A stretch of DNA of 39,269 nt from Pseudomonadota bacterium (GCA_021822385.1 JAKARC010000023.1:1-39269), one strand, 5' to 3'. Counted from the first letter of the stretch, positions 10,047 through 19,038 are shown. Notes: generated from the letters alone by a model not told the origin. Numbers and translations are program-made.

Positions 10047-10984
10047 TCAGAAGTTGAAACGGATGGCGACGTTGTAGATGGGGTGATCGCGCAAGGCGCC
10101 AGCGGGTACGTTGCGTCGGACGGGATTCTCGATCGCGCCTTGCAGCACCCAGCGTGGGGTGACGTATTCCAGGCCGGGATCGACGAACCATTCGGTGCCG
10201 CCGGAAGGTGGAAACGGACTTCCGACACTGTGATCGGTATGGATCGGGTTGGTCTCCAGCACGCCGTACAGGAAGTGCGGCACACCGGCGCCGAGTGTGC
10301 GCGGCAACAGGCGGTACTGGAACGAAGCGTCAAACTCGGCGACATTGCCGGGCGAATACCCGCCATGTCGACTGAAACCCTCGTAGCTCAGCGAGCTGTC
10401 TAACTCGTAGTCGAGCGTCTGGTACGTCGTCACCACGCCGCCCAGTGCCCCCCACGTACCGGATCCCGGCTGGAACATTCGCGGCTGGACACCGAGGGTA
10501 TCGCGGTAGGTATCGCGGCCTGTTGGCGCCACCACGCCCAGAATCGGCGCGATCCGGAAGCTCGACCCCGCGTGGTTGTCCTGCCAGACCGTATAGCGGG
10601 CAAAGAAGGTACTGTCGCCGAGGCCATGGTTGGTCCTGTGTATACCTCCCATGGGCGTGGTCAGTCCAGCGTCTTGTCCATGTACGGGATCATTCCGAAC
10701 AGCGTCAGCTTGCCGGTGACGCCGTAGGCCAGAACGCTGACGCCGACACGCGCCTCGGCACGCATGTCCGGCATCACGGTGCCGTCGTACATCGACCGGT
10801 ACATCAGCGTTTCCTGGAACAGAAACTCACCTCGGCTGACCGGCAACGCCGTATTGAAGGTGATGGGTCCGGCCACGGCAGCAGCGGAGAAACAAGTGCC
10901 GACGATGGCGGTCAGCCGCACCAACCAATTCGCGAGGTGGCCCGGCCTCGCGATGTTCGGGCGTCTCAATTCGTACCGTTTCAT
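10047..10984 (-). pseudogene. Outer-membrane transporter (phenol MetA-pathway type) split by a one-base frameshift
   Basis: The 5' part starts at ATG 10984, with a signal peptide (NWLVRLTAIVGTCFSAAAVAG), and reads to ...MIPYMDKTLD before TGA at 10661-10663. The 3' part continues in another frame with TTPMGGIHRTNHGLGDSTFF and ends at 10047 with ...YNVAIRFNF, an aromatic C-terminus typical of outer-membrane beta-barrels. Adding one C between 10663 and 10664 restores TLD-L-TTPMGG and about 312 residues of continuous protein. The two halves together match the general 'transporter/Phenol_MetA_deg' barrel family seen in metal islands. It is either a real inactivating deletion or a sequencing error. 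Genes on both sides are intact and coupled. Confidence 0.78.
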
Positions 10985-11133
10985 CCCGGATTCCCCCGCA
11001 GAAATTGCACGTCCCGGTACAGAAACCCACCTTGGCTGGCCGGCAATGCCGTGTTGAAGGTGACGGGTTCGGCCACGGCAGTGGCGGAGAAGCAAGCGCC
11101 AGCCACGACGAGCGGATCTTGCTGAGACGTCAT
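10981..11133 (-). CDS. Small ORF: duplicated 5' end of the transporter gene
   Basis: 50 codons from ATG 11133 (overlapping the ATPase stop by ATGA) to a TGA that overlaps the next ATG at 10984. The product holds [20 protein letters not shown], then [11 protein letters not shown]. It closely matches the signal-peptide and first-strand region of the transporter that follows (GTCFSAAAVAGPITFNTAL, then PVSRGEFLF). So it is a partial tandem copy of that gene's start. Residues before the repeat ([10 protein letters not shown]) do not form a signal peptide. It is probably not functional as a protein, but it keeps translational coupling between the ATPase and transporter. Confidence 0.65.
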   Translation of the reverse strand: MTSQQDPLVVAGACFSATAVAEPVTFNTALPASQGGFLYRDVQFLRGNPG

Positions 11134-13595
11134 GACAATGCCTCAGTCGGCGCCGACGCAGACATCCCGACACTGCCAACCGCGCCGAAGAACAATCCCG
11201 AGTGCCCCGCCAGTGAGTTGATGAAGATCGCGGTAACGCTGGTTGCCATCGCAACCATGGCCCACACCGGATAGATCAGCCCGGTGGCGGCCAGCGGGAT
11301 GCCGATGCCGTTGAACAGGAACGCCAAGGTGATGTTTTGCAGCATCTTGCGATAGCCACGGCGGCTGATGTTGTAGGCGACCAGCACGCCGGTCAGACGC
11401 GTGTTCAGCAGAATCACGTCGGCGGCATCGATGGCGATGTCAGTGCCACTGCCCATGGCGATGCCGACGTCGGCCTGCATCAGGGCCGGCGCGTCATTGA
11501 TGCCGTCCCCGACCATGGCGACCCGTGCCTCCTGCTGGATCCGACGCACGGTTTCGGCCTTGCGCGCCGGCAACACCTCGGCGTAAACCTCCTGGATGCC
11601 GGCCTCAAAGGCCACGCGCTGGGCCGCGCGGGTATTGTCGCCAGTCAGCAGCGCCACGCGTACGCCAGCGGCCTTGAGTTGCCTCACCGTTTCACGCGCA
11701 TCCGCACGCAGCGCATCACCCAGCGCCAGGATACCGAGCAGCTGCGCGTCGCGGGCGATACCGATGACCGTGCGACCGGCTGTTTGCAGGCTTTCGATGC
11801 GTGCTGCCAGCGGTTGTATGTCAATGCCACGCTCTTGGAGGAAGGCCGGGCTTCCGGCCACCACGGTTTCTGCACGGCTCGCAGCAGGCAACCGGGCGAT
11901 CACGCCCTTGCCAGCAACGGCGTCAAAGTCTTCGACGTCCGGCAACTCCAGTCCTCGTTCAAAAGCCGCCTGTACCACGGCTTGGGCCAACGGGTGCTCG
12001 GAGGCAGCTTCCACTGCCGCGGCCAGCGCCAGCAGGGTGTCGCTGTCCACAGCGTGCGCCTCGATTTCATGCAATGCGGGCTTGCCCTCGGTCAGCGTGC
12101 CGGTCTTGTCGAAGATCACCGCGGTGACTTTGCGCAGCGCTTGGAACGCCTCACCGGTGCGCATCAACACACCCTGTTCGGCAGCCTCGCCAGCACCGCG
12201 CACGATCGACAGCGGTGCCGAGATGCCGACCGCGCAGGGATAGCCCATCACGAGCACCGACAAGGCCGCGAAGACGGCACGTTCCAGGTCGGGGTGGGCG
12301 CCCAACAGCAGCGGGATCAACAGCCAGCCCAGCAAGGCCAGCGCCGAAATAGTAAGCACGGTCGGTGTGTAGATGCGCAGCACACGGTCGACGATGTGCA
12401 GCAACCCGGGCTTGAGGGCACGCGCTTCCTCGACGCTCTTGATTACCCTCTGCAGGAAACTGTCCTCACCGACCGCAGTGACGCGCACCAGCAGGGTACC
12501 GGAGCCGTTGATGGCGCCCCCCGCGACGCTGCTTCCCGCGCGCTTCTCGACCGGTAGCGGTTCGCCGGTAACCAGCGACTCATCCACTGCGGAATGGCCG
12601 TCAATCACTTCACCGTCCACCGGAATACGCTCGCCGGGGCGGATGCGCACGCGATCTCCGCTGACTACCGCCTCGATCGGAACCTGTTCTTCGTTGCCGT
12701 TGCGCAGTACCCGTGCGGTATCTGGTTGCAGGTCGAGCAACTTCTTGACCGCCTGCGAGCTGCGCGTCTTCACAATCAACGACAGCCACTCCGAGAAGAT
12801 GTGATAGGTCAGCACCATCACGGCCACGGCGAAAAACGGTGCCGTTGGGTAATCGGGGCTATGCAGTACCAGACCAATGACGCCCCCAGCGGCACCGGCG
12901 AGCGCACCGATCTGGACCAGTACGTGCTGATTGAGGATGCCGCGCCGGAGCGCCTGCACCGCCATGCGCAGGATGTGCCCGCCGAGGCCGAAGATCATGG
13001 CGGCAGCAAGTAGCCCCGTCAGCCAGGGGGTGACGGCGTCCAGCCCACCGAACGCGCGCAGTGCGAACAGCGCAATGCCGGCCACGCCCAGACCCAGACT
13101 CCCGGCCATCGCACGCAGCGCGCCGCGGTTGCGCAGTACAGCGAAGCCAAAAGCCATCAGGCTGACCAGCACAAAGGCCGATACGCCAAGTGCCCAGCCT
13201 CCGGCGGGGTTGGCGATGAGCCCGATTGCGGTCAGGCTCATCGCCAGCGCTGCGAGAAAACGATTGCGCTCGTGTGCCAGCGCTCGTTCCTGTGCCTCAA
13301 ACGGTTCCAGCTTGCGGGGGTCGGACAGCGTGTAGCCAATGTCGGTGAGGGTGCGCATCAGTTCGCCGGCCTGGGTCTTTCCGGGATCGAACTCGACCAG
13401 CGCTTGCTCGTGGGTCAGGCTGACAGAAACCTTGTGCACGCCCGGCTTGCGCCCCAGTGCTTTTTCGATCGTGCCGGTGCACAGCGAGCAGTGCAGGCCA
13501 CCGATGTGTGCCCGCACGCGGCGCCGCTGCGGGTCATGGGTGGGTTCTTCGCTCCACGGTGTTAGCGCTGATTCAACAGCCGTTGCTGTATTCAT
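11130..13595 (-). CDS. P1B-type heavy-metal ATPase with HMA domain and YPC motif
   Basis: 821 residues. N-terminal HMA domain (about 28-92) with 'GLHC36-SLC39'. P-type core: actuator TGEP (343-346), phosphorylation DKTGT (496-500), SEHPLAQ (532-538), TGDN (651-654), hinge GDGIND (696-701). The metal-binding motif in the membrane, usually CPC, SPC or TPC, reads M-G-Y452-P-C454-A. The last helix pair has '[16 protein letters not shown]' instead of the MSSS type of Cu(I) pumps. So this is a soft-metal exporter of uncertain specificity. Start at ATG 13595 has GAGG 8 nt upstream, just after a MerR-type promoter; the stop overlaps the next ORF. Operon context (two HMA proteins, MerR with three or four Cys) supports Hg, Pb, Cd or similar; this is inference. 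Confidence 0.93.
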   Translation of the reverse strand: MNTATAVESALTPWSEEPTHDPQRRRVRAHIGGLHCSLCTGTIEKALGRKPGVHKVSVSLTHEQALVEFDPGKTQAGELMRTLTDIGYTLSDPRKLEPFEAQERALAHERNRFLAALAMSLTAIGLIANPAGGWALGVSAFVLVSLMAFGFAVLRNRGALRAMAGSLGLGVAGIALFALRAFGGLDAVTPWLTGLLAAAMIFGLGGHILRMAVQALRRGILNQHVLVQIGALAGAAGGVIGLVLHSPDYPTAPFFAVAVMVLTYHIFSEWLSLIVKTRSSQAVKKLLDLQPDTARVLRNGNEEQVPIEAVVSGDRVRIRPGERIPVDGEVIDGHSAVDESLVTGEPLPVEKRAGSSVAGGAINGSGTLLVRVTAVGEDSFLQRVIKSVEEARALKPGLLHIVDRVLRIYTPTVLTISALALLGWLLIPLLLGAHPDLERAVFAALSVLVMGYPCAVGISAPLSIVRGAGEAAEQGVLMRTGEAFQALRKVTAVIFDKTGTLTEGKPALHEIEAHAVDSDTLLALAAAVEAASEHPLAQAVVQAAFERGLELPDVEDFDAVAGKGVIARLPAASRAETVVAGSPAFLQERGIDIQPLAARIESLQTAGRTVIGIARDAQLLGILALGDALRADARETVRQLKAAGVRVALLTGDNTRAAQRVAFEAGIQEVYAEVLPARKAETVRRIQQEARVAMVGDGINDAPALMQADVGIAMGSGTDIAIDAADVILLNTRLTGVLVAYNISRRGYRKMLQNITLAFLFNGIGIPLAATGLIYPVWAMVAMATSVTAIFINSLAGHSGLFFGAVGSVGMSASAPTEALS

Positions 13596-13623
13596 GACAG
13601 AACCTCATTTCGAGTGTGGTGCC

Positions 13624-13655
13624 ATTCTGAACCTTTGGGTTAACCCCAAGATCAA
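13624..13655 (-). promoter_or_regulatory. MerR-type promoter/operator of the ATPase operon
   Basis: On the - strand: -35 TTGATC (13650-13655), a 19-bp spacer (13631-13649) containing TTGGGGTTAACCCAAAGG, an almost perfect dyad around GTTAAC, then TCAGAA (13625-13630), or CAGAAT with a 20-bp spacer. An over-long spacer filled by a dyad is the signature of MerR-family activated promoters. The ATPase ATG lies 30 bases downstream. The likely regulator is the MerR gene at the operon's far end (6467-6907). Confidence 0.75.
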
Positions 13656-13734
13656 GCGCGAACCTGCCATGCCGGTGTTCGTCTATGAATTTCGTGGGCG
13701 CACCACAGCGCATTGCTTAACCCGGTTTTCCGTT

Positions 13735-13884
13735 TCACTGCCCCTCAAACCCCGGCCCTGGGCGCGCCCGCTCGATGCTCTGCCGGCAGAAGGAACACTG
13801 CATGTCGCCGATGGCGAGCTGCAGCTGCGCCGTTTCCCCTACCACCGCTTCGGAAGCCGCCATCGTGATCGGCTGAGCGCTCAT
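13735..13884 (-). pseudogene. Truncated 5' end of a second HMA-domain metal ATPase
   Basis: A 49-codon frame from ATG 13884 to TGA 13735-13737, too short to stand out among the longer open frames. It reads MSAQPITMAASEAVVG..., then LAIGDMQCSFCRQSIERA, which is the metal loop (C-S-F-C) and helix 1 of an HMA domain. It then runs into unrelated sequence (RPGPGFEGQ). It starts 15 bases after the stop of the HMA chaperone gene at 13900-14121, the usual place for a P1B ATPase. I infer that a CopA-like gene was cut here when the 6467-13660 operon arrived or by a deletion. Confidence 0.6.
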
Positions 13885-13899
13885 GCGAGTCAGACCCAC

Positions 13900-14121
13900 T
13901 CAGCCAGAGGCTTGCACGGTCGCCCGGTAGCCGGGCTGTTCGATGAGCTGCATCAGGCGCTGCGCATCGAGCGCGGCCGGATCGAACAGCACCCGCGCTT
14001 CTCCGCTTTCGAACGTCACCGCCGCCGATTTCACGCCTGGCTCGCGCTCGAGCAGCGCTTGAATTCTGCGCGCGCAGCCGCCGCAGTGCATGCCCTGGAT
14101 CTTGAGCGTCACCGATTTCAT
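13900..14121 (-). CDS. Cytosolic HMA metal chaperone (CopZ-like)
   Basis: 73 residues from ATG 14121, with AGGTG just upstream. The GTG two codons earlier is less likely. It is a single HMA domain: 'IQGMHC12-GGC15-ARRIQALLEREPGV', 'VTFESGEARVLFDPAALD', 'IEQPGYRATV'. It lacks a signal peptide. A MerR-type promoter lies about 100 bases upstream (14220-14250), nearly identical in its dyad to that of the tripartite pump, so it is probably controlled by the regulator at 19226. The gene behind it is the broken ATPase at 13735-13884. Confidence 0.88.
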   Translation of the reverse strand: MKSVTLKIQGMHCGGCARRIQALLEREPGVKSAAVTFESGEARVLFDPAALDAQRLMQLIEQPGYRATVQASG

Positions 14122-14219
14122 AGGCACCTCCGGTCTGACAACTCCCGGTTGCAGCTCTTGCTCAGAACCGGCCCGAACGGTCGAGTCCGAGCACGAGCTT
14201 CACTTCCCATCATGGCTTC

Positions 14220-14250
14220 ACGTTACGACTTGGAGTCGACTCCATGTCAA
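14220..14250 (-). promoter_or_regulatory. MerR/ZntR-type promoter of the HMA chaperone
   Basis: On the - strand: -35 TTGACA (14245-14250), 19-bp spacer (14226-14244), -10 TAACGT (14220-14225). The spacer starts with the perfect palindrome TGGAGTCGACTCCA (14231-14244). From memory, this core is the same as in the E. coli ZntR operator at zntA. The same architecture recurs at 19105-19135. Confidence 0.82.
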
Positions 14251-14344
14251 GGGGTGCCGGTGTCCGAACTTGCCGGCCTGCGCTGGCAGCGCTGGACGCG
14301 CGATGATGCAGGCTGCGGCGGAATAAGCCTCGCGCGCGACGCGG

Positions 14345-15088
14345 TCACGCTTCGGGGTCGACCTTCTTTCGAGATGCGATGCGCCCATCCTCCATCTCGA
14401 TCACCTCATCGACCTCTGTGAGCAGGCGATGATCGTGCGTCACGAGCAGCACCGCTGCGGCGTTCTCGCGCGAGATCCTTCGCAGCAGCCGCACCACCGC
14501 GAGCGCCCGGTCGGTATCGAGGCTCGCCGTCGGCTCATCCGCCAGGATGATGCGCGGATTGTTCGCCAGCGCTCGAGCGATCGCCACACGCTGCTGCTCA
14601 CCGCCGGAGAGCTGGTTGGGATACTGCGCGGCGCGCTCGGCGATCTCGAAGTACTCCAACAGCTGCGAGACCCGATTCTGGGCCTCCTCGCCGCGCACCC
14701 CTGCAAGACTCAACGGCAGAAGCACGTTTTCTCTTGCCGTGAGAAACGGAATGAGATTCGGCGCCTGAAAGATGAAGCCCATCTCCTCACGGCGCATGCG
14801 AGCCAGATCGGGTGGCACACCGCCGTAGATCTCCCGCCCGCCGAGCACGAGTCGGCCGGTGGTCGGCTCGTTGACCAGTCCGAGGAGCGTCAGCAGGGTC
14901 GTCTTACCCGAGCCGCTCGGTCCCATGATGATGAGGAAATCCCCGGGACGGACCGTGAGATCGATGCCCTTGAGCGCCTCGACGCGGCTGGCCCCTTGCC
15001 CATAAACCTTACCGAGACCCTCGGCCAGAATCGCGAAGCCTTCCGGGGTGTCGATTGGAGCCGCGGCCGTGGATTGATTTGCGCTCAT
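14345..15088 (-). CDS. ABC transporter ATPase, MacB/LolD type
   Basis: ATG 15088 gives 247 residues. Walker A GPSGSGKT (56-63), Q-loop FQAPN (108-112), signature LSGGEQQ (160-166), Walker B IILADEP (180-186), H-loop H218. The 'LLGLVNEPTTGRLVLGGREI' and 'FIFQAPNLIPFLTARENV' stretches place it in the MacB/LolD/DevA group that powers FtsX-fold permeases. It is the last gene of a four-gene pump operon (OMF, adaptor, permease, ATPase) and lies 7 bases after the permease stop. Role: energises export through the tripartite complex. Substrate is unknown; regulation suggests a metal or metal complex. Confidence 0.93.
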   Translation of the reverse strand: MSANQSTAAAPIDTPEGFAILAEGLGKVYGQGASRVEALKGIDLTVRPGDFLIIMGPSGSGKTTLLTLLGLVNEPTTGRLVLGGREIYGGVPPDLARMRREEMGFIFQAPNLIPFLTARENVLLPLSLAGVRGEEAQNRVSQLLEYFEIAERAAQYPNQLSGGEQQRVAIARALANNPRIILADEPTASLDTDRALAVVRLLRRISRENAAAVLLVTHDHRLLTEVDEVIEMEDGRIASRKKVDPEA

Positions 15089-15095
15089 CGGGATC

Positions 15096-16409
15096 TCAAC
15101 CGGTGCTGAGCACACTGCGCGGGTCGATGCGCATCGCGCGGCGCACGGCAAGGATGCTCGCCGCCGCGGCCACCACGCTCATGGCGATGAGCATCTGCGC
15201 GATGTCCCCACTTGTTGCCACCACTCGTCGCGGGAAATACGGCTCGCTCAGCAGTTCGAGGCCGCTCCCAACCAGAGTGCCGACGACACCCATGAAGAGC
15301 GCTTCCTGCAAGATCATGCGGTACACCACGCCGCCGCGGGCCCCGAGGAGCTTCAGGATCGCGATCTCGTGCACCTTGTCGAGCGTGAAGGTATAGATGA
15401 TGATGCCGATGACGAGGCCCGCGATCAGTACCAGAATGTCGCGGAACAACGCGAGCTGGAACAGGATCAGCCGGTTCGAGCCCATCAGCTGCATGTTCAC
15501 TTCCTGCGCGTCGGTATAGACCGCCAGATGCTCCCAGCGCCGGATGTGCGCCGCAATGGCTCGAGCGTTCGCTCCGGGACGCAATTTCACGGCGATCGCG
15601 TTGACATACAGGGTATTGGCCAAGCGTGCTTCTTCGTTCGCCGTCACCGTTGGGATGAGACGTGGGGAGGTCGCCGCAAGCTCCCGGGCGTGCTGGCGGG
15701 CGACGGCCTGCTCGCTGCGCAGCAGATTGGGGTCGGTCTGGAAGAGATAGTTCTGGGCGTCCCGCAGGCTCATGTAGATCACGGGGTCAGCGGTGAAGCC
15801 CACCATGTGGCGGGTCAGACCCACGACCCGATACTCGAAGTTGCCGAGTCGGACTCGCTGTCCGACGTGAAACCCCGTCTTATTGTCCGCGACGATCTCG
15901 TAATGACTCGCTTCGATGCCGCGACCGGCGATGATGTCGGGCGGCCCGCCGATCCGGCCCGGCTCGTAGCCCACCACGATGAATCGCTGGACATGCGGCA
16001 TGGCCATCCAGCCCGGTTTGACCATGGAACGGGTGTTGAGGAGCGCATTGACGTACATGAACTTCATCAACCGGGTCGGGGGTGGCATCTGCGGCACGTG
16101 CTCCCAGGCGGCCACGATCGGACTTGCCTCGGCGACGCCGGGGATGACCGAGATGGCGTGATAGATCGATTCCGGCAGGCGCGAGATCTCGACGAAGGGG
16201 CCGAAGGTGCCGACCCCAGGATGGGCGCCGGTCTTCTGTACCACCCAGAGCTGCGCGCCGGTCTTCTCGATCAGTGTCGAGGAATCCAGGATCACGCCTC
16301 GGATGATGCCGCCGATGGTCACCACCACCATGATCAGAAGCGACACCCCCAGCGTCGAGCTGAAGAACTTGAATCCATGGTAGCGGACGTCGCGGAAGGC
16401 GAGATTCAC
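15096..16409 (-). CDS. ABC permease, MacB/FtsX fold
   Basis: 437 residues. One membrane helix near the N-terminus (about 15-38), a large periplasmic MacB core (40-310), then three helices with the FtsX pattern ('LALFRDILVLIAGLVIGIIIYTFTLDKVHEIAILKLLGA', read in parts, and 'RRAMRIDPRSVL'). The ATPase is a separate gene, unlike MacB proper, as in DevBCA-type exporters. ATG overlaps the adaptor stop by ATGA. Type VII ABC exporters move peptides, lipids or siderophores from the periplasm through a TolC partner by mechanotransmission. Confidence 0.9.
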   Translation of the reverse strand: MNLAFRDVRYHGFKFFSSTLGVSLLIMVVVTIGGIIRGVILDSSTLIEKTGAQLWVVQKTGAHPGVGTFGPFVEISRLPESIYHAISVIPGVAEASPIVAAWEHVPQMPPPTRLMKFMYVNALLNTRSMVKPGWMAMPHVQRFIVVGYEPGRIGGPPDIIAGRGIEASHYEIVADNKTGFHVGQRVRLGNFEYRVVGLTRHMVGFTADPVIYMSLRDAQNYLFQTDPNLLRSEQAVARQHARELAATSPRLIPTVTANEEARLANTLYVNAIAVKLRPGANARAIAAHIRRWEHLAVYTDAQEVNMQLMGSNRLILFQLALFRDILVLIAGLVIGIIIYTFTLDKVHEIAILKLLGARGGVVYRMILQEALFMGVVGTLVGSGLELLSEPYFPRRVVATSGDIAQMLIAMSVVAAAASILAVRRAMRIDPRSVLSTG

Positions 16410-17557
16410 CGCCCGCCCCCGCCCTCGCCGCCGGGCCCGCCCATGCCGTCACCTTGGCCCGGCTTGCGGGGCGAGACCCGCTCACCGGATTTGAGCCCCA
16501 TCGGCATGAGCGCCACCCGCTCGCCAAGCCGCAGCGCTCCCGAGACTGCCACCAACGGCGAGCGGGGGCTCCGCGCCAGAATGCGCACCGCCACCCGATG
16601 CACGACGTCGTGACGATCCACGACATCCACGAACGAATGCCCCGCCCTCCACAAGATGGCTTGAGCCGGAACCAGGAGCGCGTCCTTCGCCGCGGCAACC
16701 CGGATGAACACGTTCGCCCATTGGCCGAGCTGAAACTCCTCCGGCGGAATCCGAAACGCCACCTCCGCCACCGACTCCTCCGTCGCGGCATCCGCCTCAG
16801 GGTCGATGCGCAACACGGTGCCGTGCAGGGGCAGGTTTTGCCGGCCACGCAGAATGACCGTCGCCGCCTCGCCGGCTTTCACCTGGCCGCTGAAATCCTG
16901 GTCGAAGTGCGCGCGAACATAGATCAGGCGAGTATCGGCGACCGTGAACATCGTCTCTCCAGGCACCACCGCTGCACCGGGGACGACCCATCGCCGCGTC
17001 ACAATGCCCCCGAGTAGCGCGGGAATCCGCGTCAATGACAGTTGGTACTGGAGCACACCAACCTGCGCGCGTGCCGCCCGGACCTGCCGATCGGCGACTT
17101 GCAGATGCTCGGTGTACTGCTGGGAGTTCTCGACGCTCGCCGCGCCGGTCTTCACCAGACCCATCTCGCGCACCCACTCCCGCCGGCGCTCGGCGGCCAC
17201 GGCTCGAGCGGCCGCAAGACGTGCCTCGGCGGCCGCGAGCTTGCGGCGCCAACCGGTCGGGTCCAGGGTTGCGAGGATCTCACCCTTGTGCACGAGATCC
17301 CCTTGATCGGCCGCAACACTCTGTACCGTGCCGGTAATCTGCGCAGCGATGTTGGCGATCGCGTCCGCGGTCACCGTACCGGTCGCTTCCACCTCATCTG
17401 ACAGGTTGCCGCGCTTGACTTGGGCCACGGCGACAGCGGCCGGCTTGAAGAGGAGGACACCCACCAGAAGGATGATCGCGACGGCAACACCGGCACCCAG
17501 CAGCCAGGGTCGCCCCGAACGCCGGGCGAGGATCCGCTTGGGGGATTCGATCGTCAT
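16406..17557 (-). CDS. HlyD/MacA-type periplasmic adaptor
   Basis: 383 residues. N-terminal membrane anchor (about 19-38), barrel-sandwich half-motif 'AAQITGTVQSVAADQGDLVHKGEILATL', a helical hairpin of Ala/Arg-rich heptads (about 107-160), second half 'RIPALLGGIVTRRWVVPGAAVVPGE', beta-barrel domain and a Gly-rich tail (GMGGPGGEGGGGR). It bridges the inner-membrane permease and the outer-membrane NodT-type channel. Coupled by ATGA overlaps to both neighbours. Confidence 0.92.
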   Translation of the reverse strand: MTIESPKRILARRSGRPWLLGAGVAVAIILLVGVLLFKPAAVAVAQVKRGNLSDEVEATGTVTADAIANIAAQITGTVQSVAADQGDLVHKGEILATLDPTGWRRKLAAAEARLAAARAVAAERRREWVREMGLVKTGAASVENSQQYTEHLQVADRQVRAARAQVGVLQYQLSLTRIPALLGGIVTRRWVVPGAAVVPGETMFTVADTRLIYVRAHFDQDFSGQVKAGEAATVILRGRQNLPLHGTVLRIDPEADAATEESVAEVAFRIPPEEFQLGQWANVFIRVAAAKDALLVPAQAILWRAGHSFVDVVDRHDVVHRVAVRILARSPRSPLVAVSGALRLGERVALMPMGLKSGERVSPRKPGQGDGMGGPGGEGGGGR

Positions 17558-19038
17558 CGCGCTTGCCTCACTTTTCCTTGAAAACCGCCCCCCAAGGCGA
17601 CCAGCAACTGCGCGCTGTCGAGAAAGCGTGCGGCCCGCGCCTTCGCATAGCCGACCCGGGATTGGTCAAAGAGCCGCTGCGTCTGGAGCAGCTGCAACAG
17701 GTTCACTTTGCCGGCTGCGTAGCGGATGCGCTCAAGAGCCCACGCCCGGCGGGTGGCATCGAGCTCGCGGCGCTCGTCGCGCACGTATTCGCTGTCGTGA
17801 GCCAGCGCCTGCAGTGTGTCGGCGACCTGCCGGAACGCCTCGAGCAGAGTCTCCCGGTAGACGGCCAGCGCGGCGTGGAATCGATCGACCGCCGCTCGCT
17901 GCTCGGCATGCAGCGTACCGCCGTGAAATAGCGGCGCGGTGATCCCGGAGAGCAGATTCCACTCGAGGTTCGGCCCGTCAAAGAGCGCCGCTGGAGTCAA
18001 CGCGGTGGGTGCAAGGGCGGCCGACAGCGTGAAGGTCGGATACAGCCTTGCCGTCGCCACGCCGACGGCCGCGCTGGCCGCATGGAATTCCGCCTGCGCA
18101 GCCTGGATATCCGGCCGCTGGCGCACCAGCGCCGAAGGCAGGCTCACAGGCAGCTCGGGCGGCAACGTGAGTGCATCGAGGGTGAAGCGCGGTGACCGCC
18201 ACTCGCCCGGGGATCTGCCCAGGAGCACGGCGAGCGCATCGCTCGAGGCGGCTATACGTTGCTTCAAAAGCGGCAGCGGTACCTCGTCGCGGGCGAGCTG
18301 CGCCCGCGCTAGAGCCACGACCGTCCGGTCCACCTGGCCCGCGTAGTACTGCTGGCGCACGAGAGCGAGATTCTTCTCATCGTCCGCCACCATGTCGTCG
18401 ACGGCATCGAGCTGTGCTCGGAGCGAGGCGAGAGTAAGCGCTTGTGCGACGACGTTGCCCGTCACGGCAAGCTGTGCCGCCTCGAGCTCATCGGCCTGTC
18501 GCTTCGCCAACGCCGACTGCTCCTGCACCTGCCGCGCGGTGAGCCCGAATACATCGGGCACGAACGACACCGTCGGACCCACGGAATACAGGTCATACGT
18601 GGGCACGGGGCGCGGGTGCAGCAGTCCGGCCGCGAACCCCGGACCTTTCTGACGCTCCGCGTAAGCAAATGCATCGAGCTGCGGGAAGTACGCGCCGCCC
18701 GCCGCGCGCACATCTTCCTGCGCGGCAGCGAGTCTTTCCCGCGCCGCCGTGATGGTGGGACTACCCGAGAGCGCAGTGCGCACGACCCGATCGAGAGGCT
18801 GGGAATGGAACAGGTGCCACCAGAGTCGCGGAATCGCCTTTCCGCGCACGAGCCGCTGGGCGGGCTCGCCCACCCCAGCACTTACGCGCCGCGCCGGGGC
18901 GAGCCGCAGATAGGCCAGATGCTTCGGCGCCGCCGGGGGGCGGTAGTTCGGGCCTACGGCACAGCCGGACAGCACGAGGGCGCTCGCCGCCAGCAGAATC
19001 GCCGCGCTACCCGGGTGGCGGTGGACACCCGAGGTCAT
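17554..19038 (-). CDS. NodT-family outer-membrane efflux lipoprotein
   Basis: ATG 19038 is supported by AAGGAGG 8 nt upstream and gives 494 residues; longer frames reach into the promoter. Lipoprotein signal with lipobox LSGC26, followed by AVGPNYRPP, the typical N-terminus of the NodT/OprM group. Two outer-membrane-efflux repeats follow, with 'RQRPDIQAAQAEFHAASAAVGVATARLYPTFTL' (read in parts) and 'QLLQTQRLFDQSRVGYAKARAARFLDSAQLLVALGGG'. It forms the TolC-like exit duct of the pump. It is the first gene of the operon; a MerR-type operator lies about 65 bases upstream, shared with the divergent regulator region. Confidence 0.93.
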   Translation of the reverse strand: MTSGVHRHPGSAAILLAASALVLSGCAVGPNYRPPAAPKHLAYLRLAPARRVSAGVGEPAQRLVRGKAIPRLWWHLFHSQPLDRVVRTALSGSPTITAARERLAAAQEDVRAAGGAYFPQLDAFAYAERQKGPGFAAGLLHPRPVPTYDLYSVGPTVSFVPDVFGLTARQVQEQSALAKRQADELEAAQLAVTGNVVAQALTLASLRAQLDAVDDMVADDEKNLALVRQQYYAGQVDRTVVALARAQLARDEVPLPLLKQRIAASSDALAVLLGRSPGEWRSPRFTLDALTLPPELPVSLPSALVRQRPDIQAAQAEFHAASAAVGVATARLYPTFTLSAALAPTALTPAALFDGPNLEWNLLSGITAPLFHGGTLHAEQRAAVDRFHAALAVYRETLLEAFRQVADTLQALAHDSEYVRDERRELDATRRAWALERIRYAAGKVNLLQLLQTQRLFDQSRVGYAKARAARFLDSAQLLVALGGGFQGKVRQAR

